A stretch of DNA of 64,000 nucleotides, from the NCBI RefSeq assembly GCF_003002055.1, contig NZ_PVZF01000001.1:620001-684000 (forward strand), in the 5' to 3' direction. Shown in pieces: positions 29,966 through 37,868 of this stretch. A program made the translations under genes and the position numbers. Source of the stretch: Kineococcus rhizosphaerae (lineage in GTDB: Bacteria; Actinomycetota; Actinomycetes; Actinomycetales; Kineococcaceae). Below the pieces are notes generated by a model. That model was given only the letters and a program-made list of their open reading frames with translations. It was not told the DNA's origin and ran no database searches. Each line of letters opens with the position of its first letter. Within the stretch, counting starts at the first letter, position 1.

Positions 29966-30643
29966 GTGAGCCCCTCGCCCGTGCCCCCCGGTCCCCCCGT
30001 GCAGTCCTTCAAGCTCCGCCGCGGACGGATGGGCGTGGTCCGGCAGGAGGCGCTGGCCGAGCACCTGGGGCGCTTCGAGGTCCGCCCCGACACCGACCTG
30101 GACCCGCGGGCGCTGTTCGGCGACGACAACCCCGTCGTCCTGGAGATCGGGTCCGGGATGGGCGACGCGACGCTGGAGATGGCCCAGGCGGCGCCGGACG
30201 TGAACGTCCTGGCGGCCGAGGTGCACACCCCCGGCATCGGGGCGCTCCTGCAGGGGATCGTCGAGCGCGGGCTGACGAACGTCCGACTGCTGGAGGCCGA
30301 CGGCCGGGCGTACCTCACCGAGCGCGTGCGCCCCGCGACCCTGGCGGGGGTGCGCGTCTACTTCCCCGACCCGTGGCCGAAGGCCCGCCACCACAAGCGC
30401 CGGCTGGTCAACCCGGCGTTCGTGGCGCTGGTGGCCGACCGGCTGGTCGCGGGCGGGACGCTGCACTGCGCGACCGACTGGGAGCCCTACGCCGAGCAGA
30501 TGGTGGAGGTCATCGGCGCGGACCCGGCGTTCACCCTCGACCCGGACCGGTCGCGACCGTCGTGGCGGCCCGTCACGCGGTTCGAGCGGCGCGGGCTGGA
30601 CCTCGGCCACGTCGTCAACGACGTCCTGGCCCGCCGGCGCTGA
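29966..30643 (+). CDS. trmB: tRNA (guanine-N7-)-methyltransferase
   Basis: A 225-aa protein. SAM-binding EIGSGMGDATLEMAQ, the conserved VYFPDPWPKARHHKRRLV and CATDWEPYAEQM identify TrmB, which makes m7G46 in tRNA. GTG 29966 is preferred (GGAG 13 nt upstream); GTG 29948 would add 6 residues. It is a housekeeping gene lying between synteny-breaking genes. Confidence 0.93.
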   Translation: MSPSPVPPGPPVQSFKLRRGRMGVVRQEALAEHLGRFEVRPDTDLDPRALFGDDNPVVLEIGSGMGDATLEMAQAAPDVNVLAAEVHTPGIGALLQGIVERGLTNVRLLEADGRAYLTERVRPATLAGVRVYFPDPWPKARHHKRRLVNPAFVALVADRLVAGGTLHCATDWEPYAEQMVEVIGADPAFTLDPDRSRPSWRPVTRFERRGLDLGHVVNDVLARRR

Positions 30644-30647
30644 GGGC

Positions 30648-30797
30648 TCAGTCCTCGACCTTGACCAGGCGCCGCTTCTTGACGGTCCAGCCCTCGGGCA
30701 TCGTGCCTTCCTTGAGCATCCGCAGCGGGCAGCGCTTGCACTTGTCCTTCGACTCGCAGCACTTCGACTTGGGCCACAGGACCTTCTTCTTCGGCAC
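30648..30797 (-). CDS. Small Cys/Lys-rich protein (49 aa)
   Basis: Translation from GTG 30797 gives MPKKKVLWPKSKCCESKDKC, then KRCPLRMLKEG and a basic tail ending VKVED. Four cysteines in a CC-x5-C-x2-C arrangement suggest a small zinc or iron-sulfur knuckle, and the high lysine and arginine content suggests nucleic-acid contact. It fills the gap between trmB (convergent, 4 bp apart) and a methyltransferase. Codon bias is consistent with a real gene. The function is unknown. Confidence 0.6.
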   Translation of the reverse strand: MPKKKVLWPKSKCCESKDKCKRCPLRMLKEGTMPEGWTVKKRRLVKVED

Positions 30798-30830
30798 CGC
30801 AGGAACCTAGCACCCGCAGGAAGGTGAGCC

Positions 30831-31562
30831 TCACCGATCCAGCAGCACGAGGGGTGTGCGGTAGTGCTCGGTGACCGACCCGCCGAGGTCGCGCACCGCG
30901 TCGGCGGCGAGCGCGACCTCGTGCGCGGACCAGTCGCTGAACGTCGTGAACAGGTCCCGCACCTGCTCGGTCCCCAGCTCGACCGACCACGCGAACTCCT
31001 CGACGGCGCGGACCGTGAACCAGCCCCCGCAGGTCAGGCGCGCCGCCCACTGCCCGGTGTCGAGCTCGCCCGGACCCGGCCGGGGCGGGGCCGAGCGCGC
31101 CGCGGTGATCTCGGCCACCCGCCGGCGGAACGGGCTGAGGGGCACGCCCGGGTCGCCGAAGGCGGTGCGCCACACCGCGAAGCACCCACCGGCCACCAGG
31201 GCCCGGTGCAGCCGGGGCAGCACCGCGTCGAGGTCGAACCAGTGCACCGCGGTGGCGGCGACGGCCAGGTCGAACCCGCCCTCGGGCAGGTCGGCGGTCT
31301 CCGCCGTCGCCCGCAGCACCGTCGCGGTCGGGAACCGGGCCCGCAGCAGGTCCGCGAGCGCCGGGCCGGGTTCGACAGCGGTCACGGCGGCCCCGGCGGC
31401 CAGCAGGGGGCCCGTGGCCAGCCCGGTGCCGGCGCCCAGGTCGACGACGCGGGTCCCGCGACGCACCAGGGGGCGCAGCCGCTCCCACAGGGCCGGCGGG
31501 TAGGGCGGGCGGCCCCGGTCGTACGCGGCGGCGTGGGCGTCGAAGTGACCCGGCCCCGGCAC
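30831..31562 (-). CDS. Class I SAM-dependent methyltransferase
   Basis: A 243-aa protein with methyltransferase motifs I (VVDLGAGTGLATGPLL), II (VTAVEPGPAL) and post-motif ATAVHWFDLDAVLPRLHRALVAGG. It is typical of UbiE/type-11-like small-molecule methyltransferases with an N-terminal FDAHAAAYDRGRPPYPPALW. It starts 3 bp after the DUF3159 gene stop and is probably in that operon. The substrate is unknown. Confidence 0.8.
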   Translation of the reverse strand: MPGPGHFDAHAAAYDRGRPPYPPALWERLRPLVRRGTRVVDLGAGTGLATGPLLAAGAAVTAVEPGPALADLLRARFPTATVLRATAETADLPEGGFDLAVAATAVHWFDLDAVLPRLHRALVAGGCFAVWRTAFGDPGVPLSPFRRRVAEITAARSAPPRPGPGELDTGQWAARLTCGGWFTVRAVEEFAWSVELGTEQVRDLFTTFSDWSAHEVALAADAVRDLGGSVTEHYRTPLVLLDR

Positions 31563-31565
31563 GGT

Positions 31566-32228
31566 TCAGCCCTCGGGCAGCGGGTCCTCGGCCTCGGCGT
31601 GGACCGCCTGCAGGGGTGTGCGCCCGCGCAGCAGCATGACGCCCGCGATCGCGATGCCCAGCAGCAGCAGGGGCCAGCCGAGGACGAGCTTCGTCACGGC
31701 CAGCGCCGTGGTGTGGCCCGCGAGGTAGAGGGGCAGTTGCACGCCGGCGCGGACCAGGTACCCCGCCAGCAGCAGACCCGTGAGCTTCTGGCACAACGAG
31801 ACGACGCCGCGGTCGCGGCGCCAGGCGGTGGGTTCCTCGGTGACGGCCCCGACCAGGAACCCGACGACGGGCCACCGGCTGACCATCGAGACGGCGAAGA
31901 CGACCGCCAGGGCGAGGTTGAGCAGGATGCCGGGCAGGAACACGTCCTGGGCCCGGCCGGTGCGCGAGGCGATGAACGCCGCGACCGCGGTGACGAGGAT
32001 GCCCCCGAGGGCGAACTGCAGGGTCTCGCGGCGGGCGACGCGCACGACGAGGGCGACGAGCATCACGGCGAGGGAGGCCCCGACGGAGACCATCAGGTCG
32101 CGGGTCGTGAGCCAGCCGACGAGGAACGCCAGCGGGGCGACGGCCGAGTCCACCAGGCCGCGCCAGCCCCCGAGGGCGGCCGACAGCCGGTGGCGGACGA
32201 GTTCCTCGACCGTCTGCGGGTCGTTCAC
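31566..32228 (-). CDS. DUF3159 family membrane protein
   Basis: A 220-aa protein with five or six membrane helices, including FLVGWLTTRDLMVSVGASLAVM, and the conserved ALGGWRGLVDSAVAPLAFL near the N-terminus. DUF3159 is actinobacterial and uncharacterised. It sits 7 bp after the OB-fold gene as in Rv2694c-Rv2693c of M. tuberculosis, which supports the assignment. Confidence 0.83.
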   Translation of the reverse strand: MNDPQTVEELVRHRLSAALGGWRGLVDSAVAPLAFLVGWLTTRDLMVSVGASLAVMLVALVVRVARRETLQFALGGILVTAVAAFIASRTGRAQDVFLPGILLNLALAVVFAVSMVSRWPVVGFLVGAVTEEPTAWRRDRGVVSLCQKLTGLLLAGYLVRAGVQLPLYLAGHTTALAVTKLVLGWPLLLLGIAIAGVMLLRGRTPLQAVHAEAEDPLPEG

Positions 32229-32235
32229 GACGGGA

Positions 32236-32637
32236 CTAGACCTTCTCGGGGCAGACGAGCTCGTAGACGGGGTTGAAGATGACCCGCTGGCCGTCGTCGC
32301 ACGCGACCAGGCCCCGGGCCTTGACGCGGCGACCGGGCTCGACGCCGGCGATCTTGCGCCGGCCCAGCCAGACGAGCTGGACCGAGCCGGACCCGTCGAA
32401 CAGCTCGGCCTCGAGCGCGGGGACCCCGCCGCGGGGGCGCAGGGTGACCGAGCGCAGGGTCCCGCAGACGCAGGCCTTCGTCCGGTCGGGGATCTGGTCG
32501 CAGGGGGTCCCGCCGTTGCGCACGGCGTCCTCCTGCGCCTCCTCGGCGGCGAGGTCGGACTCCGAGGCGGTGAAACGTGCGAGCGCGCGCCGCCACAGCG
32601 GCGTGCTCAGCACCGAGGACTTCGACACGGCAACCAC
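32236..32637 (-). CDS. OB-fold nucleic-acid-binding domain protein
   Basis: A 133-aa protein whose second half is an OB fold (CVCGTLRSVTLRPRGG, AELFDGSGSVQLVWLGRRKIAGVEPGRRVKARGLV). It is conserved beside DUF3159 and dut in actinobacteria (Rv2694c-like). The start could be GTG 32637 or the in-frame GTG at 32628. Its nucleic-acid target is not known. Confidence 0.8.
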   Translation of the reverse strand: MVAVSKSSVLSTPLWRRALARFTASESDLAAEEAQEDAVRNGGTPCDQIPDRTKACVCGTLRSVTLRPRGGVPALEAELFDGSGSVQLVWLGRRKIAGVEPGRRVKARGLVACDDGQRVIFNPVYELVCPEKV

Positions 32638-32691
32638 AGTAGGCCCTCCAGAGGTGGACGAGAGTCCAACGTCACCCGGTGCGCGGATGTT

Positions 32692-32730
32692 CCCGGCGGC
32701 GTCCCGACGCTGTCGCGGGACGCCGCCGGG
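32692..32730 (-). terminator. Strong hairpin after the dut-DUF3710 operon
   Basis: A perfect 14-bp stem CCCGGCGGCGTCCC/GGGACGCCGCCGGG with an 11-nt loop, ending one base before the DUF3710 stop codon (minus strand). It separates dut-DUF3710 from the OB-fold/DUF3159 unit. Confidence 0.65.
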
Positions 32731-32731
32731 C

Positions 32732-33622
32732 TCAGCGCACCTCGGTGATCTCGGGTCCGCGCTCGAAGGGCTTGAGCTCCTCGCGCCCGCCGCCGTCCGC
32801 CGCGCCCTCCGCCGCGTCGGCGGCCGGGGCGGGCTGGGCCTGGTCGGGCTGCTGCGGCAGCTCGAGGGGGATGAGCTCGCGCGGGGCCATGGCCTCGCTG
32901 CCGCGCACCACGACCGTGTCGCGCACGACGGACTCGAGCTCGGCCGCGGCCGCCGGGTCGTGGGCGGCGGGCCCGGCGAAGACGGCCCGCAGGAACCAGC
33001 GCGGCCCGTCGACGCCGGCGAACCGGGTCGGCTGGTGGGCCGTGCGCCCGTCCTCGGTGCGCACGGGCAGGCGGCACAGCAGCTCGCGGCCCAGCGCCCC
33101 GTCCTGGACGTCGGCGGAGCCGCCCTGGGCGACCACGGCCTCGGCGATCTCGTGGCGGATCTCGTCCCAGACGCCCGCGGTGCGGGGCGCGGCGAACGCC
33201 TGCAGCTGGACGGTGGAGCCGTTCAGGCCGACGGTGACGGCGATGACCCGGCCCCCGGCCTCCTCGACCTCGAACCGCAGCTCCATGCCCTCGCGGCCCA
33301 CCAGCTGCAGACCGCCGAGCGCCAGGCGCCCCTCGTCCTCGCCGACCTCGGAGACGTCCCACGGGCCCTGCGAGCGGTCGAAGGGGTCGGACTCCTCGAC
33401 GGCGGGGTCCGCGGGGTTCCCGGAGGTCCCGGAGACGGCCTCGGAGACGGCCTCGGCGGCCGCGCGGGCCTCGGGGTCGTCGACCACGCCGTGGGCGGCG
33501 GTGGCGGGTTCGGCGCCGGACTCGGCCGTGGTGACCGACTCCGAACCGCCCGTGACACCCCCCGTGGCGTCCTCGGCGGGTTCGGCGCTCTCGGCGACCT
33601 TGCGGCGGCGGAACAGGCTCAC
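32732..33622 (-). CDS. DUF3710 domain protein
   Basis: A 296-aa protein. The first ~95 residues are basic and then Ala/Glu/Ser/Thr-rich (low complexity, after MSLFRRRKVAE), followed by the DUF3710 domain with GGLQLVGREGMELRFEVEE and RWFLRAVFAGPA. It is overlapped 4 nt by the dut stop, as in the conserved dut-DUF3710 pair (Rv2697c-Rv2696c). The function is unknown. Confidence 0.85.
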   Translation of the reverse strand: MSLFRRRKVAESAEPAEDATGGVTGGSESVTTAESGAEPATAAHGVVDDPEARAAAEAVSEAVSGTSGNPADPAVEESDPFDRSQGPWDVSEVGEDEGRLALGGLQLVGREGMELRFEVEEAGGRVIAVTVGLNGSTVQLQAFAAPRTAGVWDEIRHEIAEAVVAQGGSADVQDGALGRELLCRLPVRTEDGRTAHQPTRFAGVDGPRWFLRAVFAGPAAHDPAAAAELESVVRDTVVVRGSEAMAPRELIPLELPQQPDQAQPAPAADAAEGAADGGGREELKPFERGPEITEVR

Positions 33623-34152
33623 GGTCGCTCCTCGACGGTCTGTGCGGAGGTCTGGGCGGGGGTCTGGGGCTGGGGGGCCGGGTGCAGGGCACCGCTGCCA
33701 CCGGTCGACCCGTGGCCGCCGGCTCCACGCACGGACCCGGGCAGCTCCTGGACGGGCACGAACCGGACCCGCTCCACGCGCTGGACGACGAGCTGGGCGA
33801 TGCGGTCCCCGGCCTTCAGGTCGACGGCCTCGTGCAGGTCGGTGTTGTGCAGCGTGACGCGGATCTCCCCGCGGTACCCGGCGTCGACCGTCCCGGGGGC
33901 GTTCAGCGTCGTCAGCCCGCGGCGGGCGGCCAACCCCGAGCGGGGCACGACGAACGCCGCGTAGCCCTCCGGCAGGGCGATGGAGACCCCCGTGGGGACG
34001 TTGACGCGCTCCCCCGGACCGACGACCACGTCGACACGGGTCGTCAGATCGGCCCCCGCGTCGCCGGGGTGGGCGTAGGTGGGCAGGGCCTCGGGCACCG
34101 AGAGCACCGTCTCGACCGGCAGGGTCGCCGTCGGCGGGGGCAGTTCCGTCAC
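33619..34152 (-). CDS. dut: dUTP diphosphatase
   Basis: A 177-aa trimeric dUTPase with motifs in order: AGADLTTR (1), PRSGLAARRGL (2), GTVDAGYRGEIRV (3), GDRIAQLVVQ (4) and a C-terminal VRGAGGHGSTG (5). It hydrolyses dUTP to dUMP, limiting uracil in DNA. After motif 5 there is an extra Gln/Pro/Thr-rich tail of about 25 residues. The start GTG 34152 is 45 bp from the divergent DUF3093 gene. Confidence 0.95.
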   Translation of the reverse strand: MTELPPPTATLPVETVLSVPEALPTYAHPGDAGADLTTRVDVVVGPGERVNVPTGVSIALPEGYAAFVVPRSGLAARRGLTTLNAPGTVDAGYRGEIRVTLHNTDLHEAVDLKAGDRIAQLVVQRVERVRFVPVQELPGSVRGAGGHGSTGGSGALHPAPQPQTPAQTSAQTVEERP

Positions 34153-34197
34153 GGGGCTCGACCCTACCCCGGTGCCCACCCGTGCGACCCTGAGCGG

Positions 34198-34695
34198 GTG
34201 CAGAGCGTGACTCGACCCCCTCGTTCCGAACCGGGTCCCGAGCAGGTGTGGGACGGCCGCGAACGCTGGTGGCCCGCGATCACCACGTGGTTGTCGTGGT
34301 TGCCGGCTCCGATCGGCGGGGCGCTCGCGGCGCTGCCGATCTGGGGACCGGCCGGAGCCTGGGTCGGCGCGGGCGCCGGGGCGCTCCTGGCGGTGGGCGT
34401 CCTGCTGAGCCTGACGTGGACCACGGAGCTGACCGGCACCGAGTTCCGCGTCGGCCGGGCCCGGCTGCCGCTGGACGTGGTCAGCGGGGTCGACGTGATC
34501 GCCGGCCCCGAGCGCCGGGCCGCACTGGGGCCCGGGCTCGACGCCCGGGCCCACCTCGCGATCCGTTCGTGGATCCGGCCCGCCGTGCGGATCCACCTGG
34601 ACGACCCGGCCGACCCCACCCCCTACTGGTTGGTCTCGACCAGGCGCCCGCAGCGGCTGGCCGCCGAGATCAGGCGGCGCAGTCGTTGCAGATGA
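34198..34695 (+). CDS. DUF3093 family membrane protein
   Basis: A 165-aa protein with two membrane helices (WLPAPIGGALAALPIWG; GALLAVGVLLSLTWT) and conserved ELTGTEFRVGRARLPL and YWLVSTRRPQRLAAEI. The family is actinobacterial and of unknown function. It is divergent from dut, and its 3' end overlaps the convergent DUF4193 gene by 26 bp. Starts at 34198 or 34207 are both possible. Confidence 0.82.
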   Translation: MQSVTRPPRSEPGPEQVWDGRERWWPAITTWLSWLPAPIGGALAALPIWGPAGAWVGAGAGALLAVGVLLSLTWTTELTGTEFRVGRARLPLDVVSGVDVIAGPERRAALGPGLDARAHLAIRSWIRPAVRIHLDDPADPTPYWLVSTRRPQRLAAEIRRRSRCR

Positions 34696-34969
34696 TGCGC
34701 CCGTCGCCGGAGTCGTGCAGCTGGCTGCGGTGCACCACCAGGAAGCAGCTGGTGCACGTGAACTCGTCCTGCTGACGCGGGAGCACCCGCACCGACAGCT
34801 CCTCGTTCGACAGGTCCGCACCGGGGAGCTCGAACCCCTCGGCCGCCTCCGTCTCGTCCTCGTCGACGGCGCCCGAGCTCTTGTCGGTGCGACGCGCCTT
34901 GAGCTCCTCGATGGAGTCCTCGTTCAGCTCGTCGTCGTTCTTGCGCGGTGCGTCGTAGTCGGTCGCCAT
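34670..34969 (-). CDS. DUF4193 family protein (zinc-ribbon)
   Basis: A 99-aa acidic protein starting MATDYDAPRKNDDE, with a C-terminal pair of CxxC knuckles (FTCTSCFLVVH and IICNDCAA) forming a likely zinc ribbon. It is universal in actinobacteria beside dut (Rv2699c-like) and strongly expressed in some species; the function is unknown. Confidence 0.88.
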   Translation of the reverse strand: MATDYDAPRKNDDELNEDSIEELKARRTDKSSGAVDEDETEAAEGFELPGADLSNEELSVRVLPRQQDEFTCTSCFLVVHRSQLHDSGDGRIICNDCAA

Positions 34970-35394
34970 GACCTCGCCTCACACTCCATGCCGTCTCGTC
35001 GTGCATCCACCGGTCGTCCCGGTGCGGCGAGGTCAACGCCCCGACCGCCCGATCCATGCCCGGCGTTGCCCGTTCCCCACCCTGGTCCTCGCCCGCGCTG
35101 CGCACGAGCGAGCACGCATCATGACCTACGCGCCGCGCGCGTTCGAACCGGGGCGGGTCGCCCGGTGCGCGCACGCCCGTCCACCCCCACGACGGCGCTC
35201 GTGCCCCGTACGGCACATCGACGCTCACGCAACGCATTTGACCGTCCACACCCGACACGGGAGGAGTTGGCCCCCGGCCGCGGGGGACGTAGTCTTCTCG
35301 CGTCCCCGCCGATCCGGCAGCTCGTCCCCCGTCTCCAGCGCGGGACGACCCACGCCGCCAGGAGGAGCTCCCGACAGCCCGCAAGGGAGGTGCC
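34970..35394. other. 425-bp intergenic region
   Basis: No convincing coding region; possible short frames lack family character and ribosome sites. It should hold the promoter of the DUF4193 gene (left) and of the small gene at 35395 (right). No tRNA or structured RNA is recognised. Confidence 0.6.
35267..35295 (+). promoter_or_regulatory. Possible sigma-70-type promoter
   Basis: TTGGCC and TAGTCT spaced 17 bp, about 100 bp before the gene at 35395. This is a moderate match only. Confidence 0.35.
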
Positions 35395-35670
35395 GTGCCC
35401 GTGCCGGAACCCCGCACGACCCAGACGTCGCCCACGTTCGTGGCCGAACTGTCCGACCGCGTCCAGCGCACCCGCGCCACGATCGACTCCGCCGCCGCAG
35501 CCGGCGACGACGACCTCGCCCAGGCCCTCCTGGACGACCTCGAGGCCCTCGTGGACCTCGCCGCCGCGCAGGACGTGGCGCTGCCCGACACGGTCGCCTA
35601 CCTGGCCGACCGACGCCCCGGCCTCCTCGTCGACCTCACCCGGGTCGGCGCGGAGTGCGCGACGGCCTGA
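35395..35670 (+). CDS. Small helical protein, unknown
   Basis: A 91-aa protein from a GTG with a GGGAGG site 5 nt upstream. It is acidic and Ala-rich (ELSDRVQRTRATIDSAAAAG, then ALLDDLEALVDLAAAQ) and predicted to be helical throughout, with no membrane segment and no cysteine apart from one near the end. No family is recognised. It is followed by a perfect long hairpin, which supports a real transcription unit. Confidence 0.6.
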   Translation: MPVPEPRTTQTSPTFVAELSDRVQRTRATIDSAAAAGDDDLAQALLDDLEALVDLAAAQDVALPDTVAYLADRRPGLLVDLTRVGAECATA

Positions 35671-35702
35671 CCCGACCCAGCAGGACCCGAGCACGACCCA
35701 AC

Positions 35703-35749
35703 ACGACGAAGAGCCTGACCCTCCACCGGAGGGTCAGGCTCTTCGTCGT
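35703..35749. terminator. Perfect 22-bp hairpin, bidirectional terminator
   Basis: The left arm 35703-35724 is exactly complementary to 35728-35749, with a 3-nt loop ACC. It lies between the convergent small gene and the inositol monophosphatase gene. The arms have lower GC than the surroundings and include a CTTCGTCGTT end. Confidence 0.8.
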
Positions 35750-35781
35750 TGCGCGGACCCCGCGCCGCGGGCGGGACGTCC

Positions 35782-36612
35782 TCAGCCGAGGTCCAGGGCC
35801 TCCAGCAGGACCGGGTGCAGGCCGGCACCGGCCGCCACGAGACCGTGCGGGCCGGCCGGTCCCCCGGCGAAGTCGGTGACGACGGCCCCGGCCTCGCGGG
35901 CCACGAGCCAGCCCGCGGCGAAGTCCCACGGGTTCAGGCCCAGCTCGTAGTAGGCGTCGACCCGGCCGGCGGCCACGGCGCACAGGTCCAACGAGGCCGT
36001 CCCGACGCGCCGCAGGTCGCGCACGCGCGGCAGCAGCCGGGCCACCACGGCGGCCTGCTCGGCCCGGCGGGCCGCGTCGTAGCCGAAGCCGGTGGCCAGC
36101 AGCACCTGGCCGAGCTCGGGGCCCGGACCCGCGGTGAGGGTCCGGGTGCCGTGCGCGTCGGCGAGCGTCGCCCCGCCCCCCAGGACCGCCGACCACGTCT
36201 CGCCCGCCGAGGGGTCCACGACGGCACCGGCCAGCACCGTCCAGGTCGCCGGGTCCGGCGGGCCCTGCGAGCCGACGACGGCGACGCTGACCGCGTAGGA
36301 CCGCAGCCCGTAGAGGTAGTTGACCGTGCCGTCGATCGGGTCGACGACCCACGTCAACCCGCTCGTGCCGGGCTCGTGACCGCCCTCCTCGCCGAGGAAC
36401 CCGTCCTGCGGGCGCGCCGCGCGCAGGCGCTGGCGCAGCAGCTGCTCCGAGGCGGTGTCCATGGCCGTCACGACGTCCGTCGGGCTCGACTTGGTCGCCG
36501 CCACCTCGACGCGGTCGGGGCGCCCGACGGAGATCAGCTCACCGGCCGCCGTGGCGACCTCGACGGCCAGCGCCCGCAACCGGGCGAGCTCGTCGGGACC
36601 GGGGACCGGCAC
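35782..36612 (-). CDS. Inositol monophosphatase family protein
   Basis: A 276-aa phosphatase. Metal-site motifs: GEEGG (Glu), WVVDPIDGTVNYLYG (DPIDGT) and the C-terminal WDFAAGWLVAREAGA. It dephosphorylates inositol phosphate or a related sugar phosphate, with Mg2+. It occupies the suhB (Rv2701c) position of the conserved block. The start is a GTG 3 bp after the ferrochelatase stop, so the two are likely co-transcribed. Confidence 0.9.
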   Translation of the reverse strand: MPVPGPDELARLRALAVEVATAAGELISVGRPDRVEVAATKSSPTDVVTAMDTASEQLLRQRLRAARPQDGFLGEEGGHEPGTSGLTWVVDPIDGTVNYLYGLRSYAVSVAVVGSQGPPDPATWTVLAGAVVDPSAGETWSAVLGGGATLADAHGTRTLTAGPGPELGQVLLATGFGYDAARRAEQAAVVARLLPRVRDLRRVGTASLDLCAVAAGRVDAYYELGLNPWDFAAGWLVAREAGAVVTDFAGGPAGPHGLVAAGAGLHPVLLEALDLG

Positions 36613-36615
36613 GCC

Positions 36616-37758
36616 TCAGGCCCCCGCCACGGCCGGGGCCCGGTAGTCCTCGCCGGTCGCGGCGGGCAGGGCGGCGCGCAGGTTCCGGCAGCAGTCGACG
36701 GGGCACACCGTGTGCGAGGGGCCGAGCGCACCCGTCGAGGGCCGGGCCGGCTCGTCCCCGCGCGCCTGCGCGGCGCGCTCCTCGACCAGGTCCACCAGGC
36801 CCGCGACGAACCGCTCGTGCGCCCCGACCGTCGCGGCCCGGGCGAAGGGCAGCCCGATCTCGGCGGCCGTCTCGGCGGCCTCGGTGTCGAGGTCGAACTT
36901 GACCTCCATGTGGTCGCTGACGAAGCCGATCGGCGCGACGACCACCCCCGGCGTCCCGTTCGCGTGCAGCTCGCGCAGGTGGTCGTTGACGTCGGGTTCC
37001 AGCCACGGCTGGGTGGGCGGACCGCTGCGGGAGCAGTACGCGAGGTCCCACTCCAGGGTCCGGCCCACGCGCTCGGAGGCGCGGCGGGCGACCTCGCCCG
37101 CCACGTCGAGGTGCTGACGCACGTACGCCCCGCCCCCGGCGGCCGGCGGCCCGGAGACGTCGTTCATCGCGTCGGGCACGCTGTGGGTGACGAAGACCAC
37201 ACGGGCCCCCTCGCGCGCCGCCCCGGGCAGCTCGCCCAGGGCGTCCGCCACGGCGGCGGCGTTCACGTCGGTGAAGGCCGGGTGGTTGAAGTAGTGCCGG
37301 ACCTTGTCGACGTCGAGGCGGCGGCCCTCGTCCGCGAGCGCCTGCAGGCTCTTGCCGAGGTCCTCGCGGTACTGCCGGCAGCTGGAGTACGACGAGTACG
37401 CGCTGGTGAAGACGGTCAGCACGCGGCGGGCGCCGTCCTCGTGGGCCTGGCGCAGCACGTCGGTGACGTACGGCTCCCAGTTGCGGTTGCCCCACAGCAG
37501 GGGCAGCTCCGTCAGGCCGCGCGCGTCGAGCTCGGTGCGCAGCTGCGCGAGGAGCTCCTTGTTCTGGTCGTTGATGGGGCTCTTGCCGCCGAAGTGCAGG
37601 TAGTGCTCGGCGACCGCCTCGAGCCGCTCGCGGGGGATCCCGCGTCCGCGGGTGACGTTCTCCAGGAAGGGCATCACGTCGTCGGGTCCCTCGGGTCCCC
37701 CGAAGGACAGCAGCAGGAGGGCGTCGTACGGGCTCGCGTCGCTCACGGGCGCCATCAT
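36616..37758 (-). CDS. hemH: Ferrochelatase (coproporphyrin III type)
   Basis: A 380-aa protein. [24 protein letters not shown] and [13 protein letters not shown] (metal-site His) are ferrochelatase signatures, as are [16 protein letters not shown] and [14 protein letters not shown]. The C-terminal [11 protein letters not shown] with an upstream Cys gives the [2Fe-2S] ligands typical of actinobacterial enzymes, which insert iron into coproporphyrin III in the Gram-positive haem pathway (also called CpfC). The start is at ATG 37758 or 37755; GGAG lies 8 nt upstream. Confidence 0.93.
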   Translation of the reverse strand: MMAPVSDASPYDALLLLSFGGPEGPDDVMPFLENVTRGRGIPRERLEAVAEHYLHFGGKSPINDQNKELLAQLRTELDARGLTELPLLWGNRNWEPYVTDVLRQAHEDGARRVLTVFTSAYSSYSSCRQYREDLGKSLQALADEGRRLDVDKVRHYFNHPAFTDVNAAAVADALGELPGAAREGARVVFVTHSVPDAMNDVSGPPAAGGGAYVRQHLDVAGEVARRASERVGRTLEWDLAYCSRSGPPTQPWLEPDVNDHLRELHANGTPGVVVAPIGFVSDHMEVKFDLDTEAAETAAEIGLPFARAATVGAHERFVAGLVDLVEERAAQARGDEPARPSTGALGPSHTVCPVDCCRNLRAALPAATGEDYRAPAVAGA

Positions 37759-37868
37759 CGCTCGCTCCGGGCGTCCGCACGCGCCCGGGTCCACCCAGGA
37801 CCGGGTGGGAGGTGGCAGAGTGCATCCCCGATGATGGCCCGCATCACGCTTCCGGGAGGGCGCCCCAC

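Noticed and set aside
34970-35394. Possible structured RNA in the 425-bp gap
   Set aside because: Only short GC stems that are common in this sequence; no recognised riboswitch or small-RNA pattern.
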